Positions 36,144-38,749 of a DNA stretch of 38,749 bases are shown piece by piece. The notes below the pieces were generated by a model that saw nothing but the letters and a program-made list of their open reading frames with translations, did not search any database and had not been told where the DNA came from. This stretch comes from Legionellaceae bacterium. Its GTDB lineage: Bacteria > Pseudomonadota > Gammaproteobacteria > Legionellales > Legionellaceae. Numbering within the stretch: position 1 is the first letter of the stretch; each line of letters opens with the position of its first letter. The DNA lies in assembly GCA_029210265.1 (NCBI GenBank), contig JARGNP010000021.1, forward strand, positions 1 through 38,749, given 5' to 3'. The position numbers and the translations under genes were made by a program.

Positions 36144-37349
36144 GTGATAAAAGAAGCGGGTACTATCCCAGAAGAGTTGTTGCGCGGTGTTGAAGAAGTG
36201 CTTCCAATCGATGCTTTAGCGGATAAATTAAAAAAAGGTATACCGCTTAAAATCAAAGCAGGCTTTGATCCCACAGCGCCTGATTTGCATCTGGGGCATA
36301 CGGTTTTAATTAATAAACTTCGTCAATTTCAGCTGCTTGGGCATGAAATCTTATTTTTAATCGGTGATTTTACAGCAACGATTGGCGATCCAACGGGCAA
36401 ATCTGCAACACGCGTGCCGCTTACACCTGAGCAAGTGGTTATCAATGCTAAAACCTATCAAGAGCAAGTGTTTAAAATTCTTGACCCTGCTAAAACAAAA
36501 GTTGTGTTTAATTCATCGTGGCTCAATAAGCTCAGTGCGGCGGATTTGATTCAGTTGGCACAAACACATACCGTGGCTCAAATGCTGGAGCGCGATGATT
36601 TTAGCAAGCGCTATCAGGCGGGTCAGCCGATTGCATTACATGAATTTTTGTATCCATTGATTCAAGGCTATGACTCGGTTGCATTGGAAGCCGATGTTGA
36701 GCTTGGTGGAACGGATCAGAAGTTTAATTTACTGATGGGCCGTGAATTACAAAAAGAACGTGGGCTTGAAGCACAGGTAGTGATGTTAACACCATTGATT
36801 GAAGGTTTAGATGGTGTCAAAAAAATGTCTAAATCTTTGGATAATTATATCGGTATTCATGAGCCGGCTGATACCATGTTTGGAAAACTCATGTCAGCGT
36901 CTGATGATTTGATGTGGCGCTATATCGATTGTTTAAGCTTTAAAACCAATATGGAAATCAAGCAATGGAAAGATGATGTGGCTGCAGGCGGTAATCCACG
37001 TGATGTGAAACTTGCGTTTGCAGAAGAAATTGTTGCACGCTTTCACTCGGTTGAAGCTGGCGCCTGTGCACGGCAAGCTTTTATTGAGCGTTTTCAAAAA
37101 AAGATTATTCCAGAAGACTTGCCGTTGCAAACATTAGAGCTTACTGAGCCTGTTTTTATCCCTCAAATTTTAAAGCAGATTGAGTTAGTCGCAAGTACAT
37201 CTGAAGCCATGCGTTTGATTCGAAGTGGTGCTGTACGCGTTGAAGGAACAAAGGTGGAAGATACTAAGCTTTTATTACCTTTAGATAGCACGTACTTAAT
37301 TCAGGTCGGAAAACGGCGTTTGGCGAGGTTGAAATTAGTTCAGATGTAG
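36144..37349 (+). CDS. tyrS: Tyrosyl-tRNA synthetase
   Basis: TyrS charges tRNA-Tyr. The 401-residue class I enzyme has the HIGH motif as HLGH at 49-52 ([10 protein letters not shown]), the KMSKS loop at 227-231, and [15 protein letters not shown]-terminal S4 RNA-binding domain ([19 protein letters not shown]) runs from about residue 345. The start is the GTG at 36144, eight bases after AAGGA. It diverges from the M23 peptidase gene. The 3' end from about 37111 on is present again, decayed, at 38321-38522, so the tyrS end and the next gene were once duplicated in tandem. The intact copy is this one. Confidence 0.97.
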   Translation: MIKEAGTIPEELLRGVEEVLPIDALADKLKKGIPLKIKAGFDPTAPDLHLGHTVLINKLRQFQLLGHEILFLIGDFTATIGDPTGKSATRVPLTPEQVVINAKTYQEQVFKILDPAKTKVVFNSSWLNKLSAADLIQLAQTHTVAQMLERDDFSKRYQAGQPIALHEFLYPLIQGYDSVALEADVELGGTDQKFNLLMGRELQKERGLEAQVVMLTPLIEGLDGVKKMSKSLDNYIGIHEPADTMFGKLMSASDDLMWRYIDCLSFKTNMEIKQWKDDVAAGGNPRDVKLAFAEEIVARFHSVEAGACARQAFIERFQKKIIPEDLPLQTLELTEPVFIPQILKQIELVASTSEAMRLIRSGAVRVEGTKVEDTKLLLPLDSTYLIQVGKRRLARLKLVQM

Positions 37350-37354
37350 TCATG

Positions 37355-37383
37355 TTGCATTTTGTTTGTGCTGGTGGTATAGT
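37355..37383 (+). promoter_or_regulatory. Sigma-70 promoter of the 267-residue orphan
   Basis: TTGCAT (37355-37360) and TATAGT (37378-37383) are separated by 17 bases and sit just after the tyrS stop. The ATG is 33 bases downstream, the same promoter-to-start distance as for the 281-residue orphan. Confidence 0.7.
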
Positions 37384-37415
37384 ATAGGCCACTTTGGTTT
37401 TGTTGGATGTAAATT

Positions 37416-38219
37416 ATGATACAAATGCAAGCCCCCGAGCAAGAAGTAGTCGTTGACGCGCGAAGCGCCACGCGGCGGCAAACCCCACCGCAAACGTGGT
37501 ATTCGTTTTTTACTGAAATGCTACCGAGCGTATCACTGGCTGCACCGCAAACACGCCAGCTTCAACGTCTACCTGATGTTGGTGTAGAAAGTGTTGAAAT
37601 GTACCGTGTGCACGGTGTGGCGCTTTCAACAGGAAACGTATGGCAATTATTAGCTCTACGTATTTTGTTTCCTGATCGAGTATTTAACTCACCTCTCCAA
37701 GAAAATAATATTGAATCTTTTAAAACTGAGTATCAGAATAGCAATGTTTGGCGTTTTTTATATTGTTTTGATGACAGCAATGAGGAGTATCTGCGGTTAT
37801 TAAGAAACCTCTTGGAATGTTTTCGAGGAGAGTTAGCGACGTATGATGGCATAAACTCTGATGATGATTTACCCACAAAAATAGCGAAGACGATTGCCAA
37901 TACTTATTATAAAGAGCTTGAGCTGACGGTAGCTGATATTCAAACGGCGATTACAAGTCACTATAATGAAGAATTTAAACTTGATCATATTAATGATGAG
38001 TTTGTTAAGTGTATTACTCATGTCATGATTGATAACGGACGAATGGAGTTACGTACGCTATTGCCTTATGAAGAGATTGTTAAGGTTGCCGTTGATGAGT
38101 TAAAACATCCTCCGTTGACACTTGAAAATGCTATCGCATGGATGAAAGCTGTTTTGGAGCAGCTTGCTGAGTGGTTTACCGACTGTATTGGATACGATGC
38201 TTCGCCATCTAACCCATAA
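37416..38219 (+). CDS. 267-residue orphan protein
   Basis: The protein is soluble and mostly helical, with no signal peptide or membrane segment, and no family I recognise. The N-terminus is polar (MIQMQAPEQEVVVDARSATRRQ); the middle has acidic helical stretches (DDLPTKIAKTIANTYYKELEL), and the end is Trp/Leu-rich (ENAIAWMKAVLEQLAEWFTD). The ATG follows GGAT at nine bases. It has its own promoter and lies between tyrS and the decayed tandem duplicate. The duplicate retains the sequence after this gene's stop but lacks about 806 bases, almost exactly this gene. That implies deletion of a second copy or late insertion here. An effector-like role is only a guess. Confidence 0.78.
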   Translation: MIQMQAPEQEVVVDARSATRRQTPPQTWYSFFTEMLPSVSLAAPQTRQLQRLPDVGVESVEMYRVHGVALSTGNVWQLLALRILFPDRVFNSPLQENNIESFKTEYQNSNVWRFLYCFDDSNEEYLRLLRNLLECFRGELATYDGINSDDDLPTKIAKTIANTYYKELELTVADIQTAITSHYNEEFKLDHINDEFVKCITHVMIDNGRMELRTLLPYEEIVKVAVDELKHPPLTLENAIAWMKAVLEQLAEWFTDCIGYDASPSNP

Positions 38220-38299
38220 TAAAGTCATCTTTAGGCCGGTAATTGTCATCGTGATAGATTGCCGGCAAAAAATACATGGTAACAAAAGGCGGTCATGCA

Positions 38300-38524
38300 C
38301 ACGATGAACATTTGTATTTAAAGACTTGCCTAACTTTTTAAATTCCTCTTTTAGCTTTTTAATTCTAAAAAAATCACTTGGTAGTCAGTAGCTCTAGAGT
38401 CATATGTTTGATTCAATATAGTGCTGTACGTGTTGAAGGGGTATAACGAGCTTATATATATCATTATATAGCGCGTAAGTAATTCAGGCCGAAAAGTGAT
38501 ATTTAGCATAGATGTATAATGTTA
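38300..38524 (+). pseudogene. Decayed second copy of the tyrS 3' end
   Basis: Matching blocks in order are AAGACTTGCC (38321-38330; tyrS about 37114-37123), GTTTGATTC...GTGCTGTACG-GTTGAAGG (about 38405-38439; tyrS about 37213-37246), then AGCTT...ATAGC-CGTA (about 38450-38477) and TAATTCAGG-C-GAAAA (38477-38494). It continues past the tyrS stop to GATGTA..ATGTT (about 38512-38524). Single-base differences and a roughly ten-base deletion break the frame. The block is about 200 bases long and is non-coding now. Confidence 0.85.
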
Positions 38525-38590
38525 CTTGATGATGCTCCGTGTGATTGGAGAGATGTGAGCTTTCTGGCGATACGGATTTATACTGTTTTT

Positions 38591-38667
38591 GCTATCTAAT
38601 CCATAATTAAGTGCTCATTAGGGCGGCAATCTTTCACTCTGAGAGAATGCTGTCCAAAAATGGATGT
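38591..38667 (+). repeat. Decayed copy of the 3' end and downstream flank of the 267-residue orphan
   Basis: From GCTATCTAATCCATAATTAAG onward, these 77 bases align nearly without gaps to 38204-38280, which holds the last codons, stop and downstream sequence of the intact gene. In the first 43 bases, 34 are identical. Together with the tyrS relic just before, it shows that the tyrS-end-plus-orphan unit was duplicated in tandem. Confidence 0.85.
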
Positions 38668-38714
38668 GCTTGAAAAATAAATGAAATAAAGTTCAAAAAA
38701 AGTGAATAAAGGCG

Positions 38715-38742
38715 TTGACTCTTGGCTAATATCGCGTAGAAT
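38715..38742 (+). promoter_or_regulatory. Strong promoter, probably of an rRNA operon just outside the window
   Basis: TTGACT (38715-38720) and TAGAAT (38737-38742) have a 16-base spacer, are preceded by an A/T-rich UP-like stretch, and are followed by GC. TTGAC-N16-TAGAATGC is the classic look of gammaproteobacterial rrn promoters. In Pseudomonas the M23 gene-tyrS pair directly precedes a 16S rRNA gene, which supports this reading. The rRNA itself is not visible. Confidence 0.72.
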
Positions 38743-38749
38743 GCAGTTC

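Larger units (their letters stand above)
38220..38714. other. Long intergenic stretch between the 267-residue orphan and the rRNA promoter
   Basis: No credible gene is present. From left to right: a palindromic sequence GCCGGTAAT...ATTGCCGGC (38235-38266) followed by six A, the tyrS relic (38300-38524), 66 bases without clear identity, the orphan 3'-end relic (38591-38667), and an A/T-rich stretch (38668-38714) with several A-tracts that probably acts as an UP element for the next promoter. Confidence 0.7.

Noticed and set aside
38235-38272. Palindrome GCCGGTAAT...ATTGCCGGC after the 267-residue orphan, as a terminator
   Set aside because: The stem is followed by A residues on the plus strand, and no T-run follows it on either strand, so it does not fit a rho-independent terminator. 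It may still be a binding site.
1-38749. CRISPR array, insertion sequence or tRNA gene
   Set aside because: No regularly spaced identical repeats, transposase-like frame with terminal inverted repeats, or cloverleaf-like sequence was noticed by eye. Short or diverged cases could be missed.

Overview
The window looks like a chromosomal segment of a low-GC gammaproteobacterium, most like the Legionellales/Coxiellaceae and other host-associated relatives. Three things point there. The core genes are ordinary gammaproteobacterial ones: grpE-dnaK-dnaJ, tyrS back to back with an OapA/MepM-type M23 peptidase, and what looks like an rRNA promoter just after tyrS. Between them sit very large, repeat-rich or membrane-segment-containing orphan proteins with polar, Glu/Lys/Pro-rich tails, as seen in Dot/Icm effector-carrying lineages. 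The spermidine, desaturase and ankyrin-like genes fit the same lifestyle. The genus is inference; no 16S gene lies inside the window.

Layout. 1-3527 (minus): an accessory cluster with an edge-truncated orphan (1-930), two tandem paralogous small secreted proteins, and a 499-residue orphan with one ankyrin-like repeat. 3711-7160 (plus): a 1149-residue orphan with a membrane-like segment and a P-loop. 7175-7915 (minus): a coiled, membrane-hairpin orphan. 7961-9181 (minus): class II DAHP synthase. 9297-16811 (plus): grpE, dnaK, dnaJ, carA, metK and ahcY in one closely spaced run behind a near-consensus heat-shock (sigma-32) promoter. 16913-19871: an MHS-type transporter and a PIF1-like helicase. 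19954-20799: an orphan membrane protein with its own promoter and terminator, followed by a decayed copy of the helicase 3' end. 21020-24415: a polyamine operon made of a membrane-only SpeE-like paralog, SAM decarboxylase, a membrane-anchored aminopropyltransferase and a hotdog thioesterase. 24589-27032: a fatty-acid desaturase and RhlE. 27044-30448 (minus): a giant alpha-solenoid protein with exact 33-residue repeats. 30604-34658: kup, a DUF1460-type amidase-like lipoprotein candidate, and spmA-spmB. 34675-37349: an M23 endopeptidase diverging from tyrS. 37416-38219: an orphan protein. 38300-38670: a decayed tandem copy of the tyrS 3' end and of the orphan's 3' end. 38715-38742: a strong rRNA-type promoter at the window edge.

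How the genes fit together. SAM synthesis (metK) and SAH removal (ahcY) share the chaperone operon, and a few kb on SAM is consumed by speD and SpeE. The most unusual structural observation is that two single orphan genes (19954-20799 and 37416-38219) each lie just after a housekeeping gene and just before a degenerate duplicate of that gene's 3' end. The most unusual proteins are the 33-residue-repeat solenoid (27044-30448) and the P-loop giant (3711-7160). I saw no tRNA, IS element, CRISPR array or complete rRNA gene.
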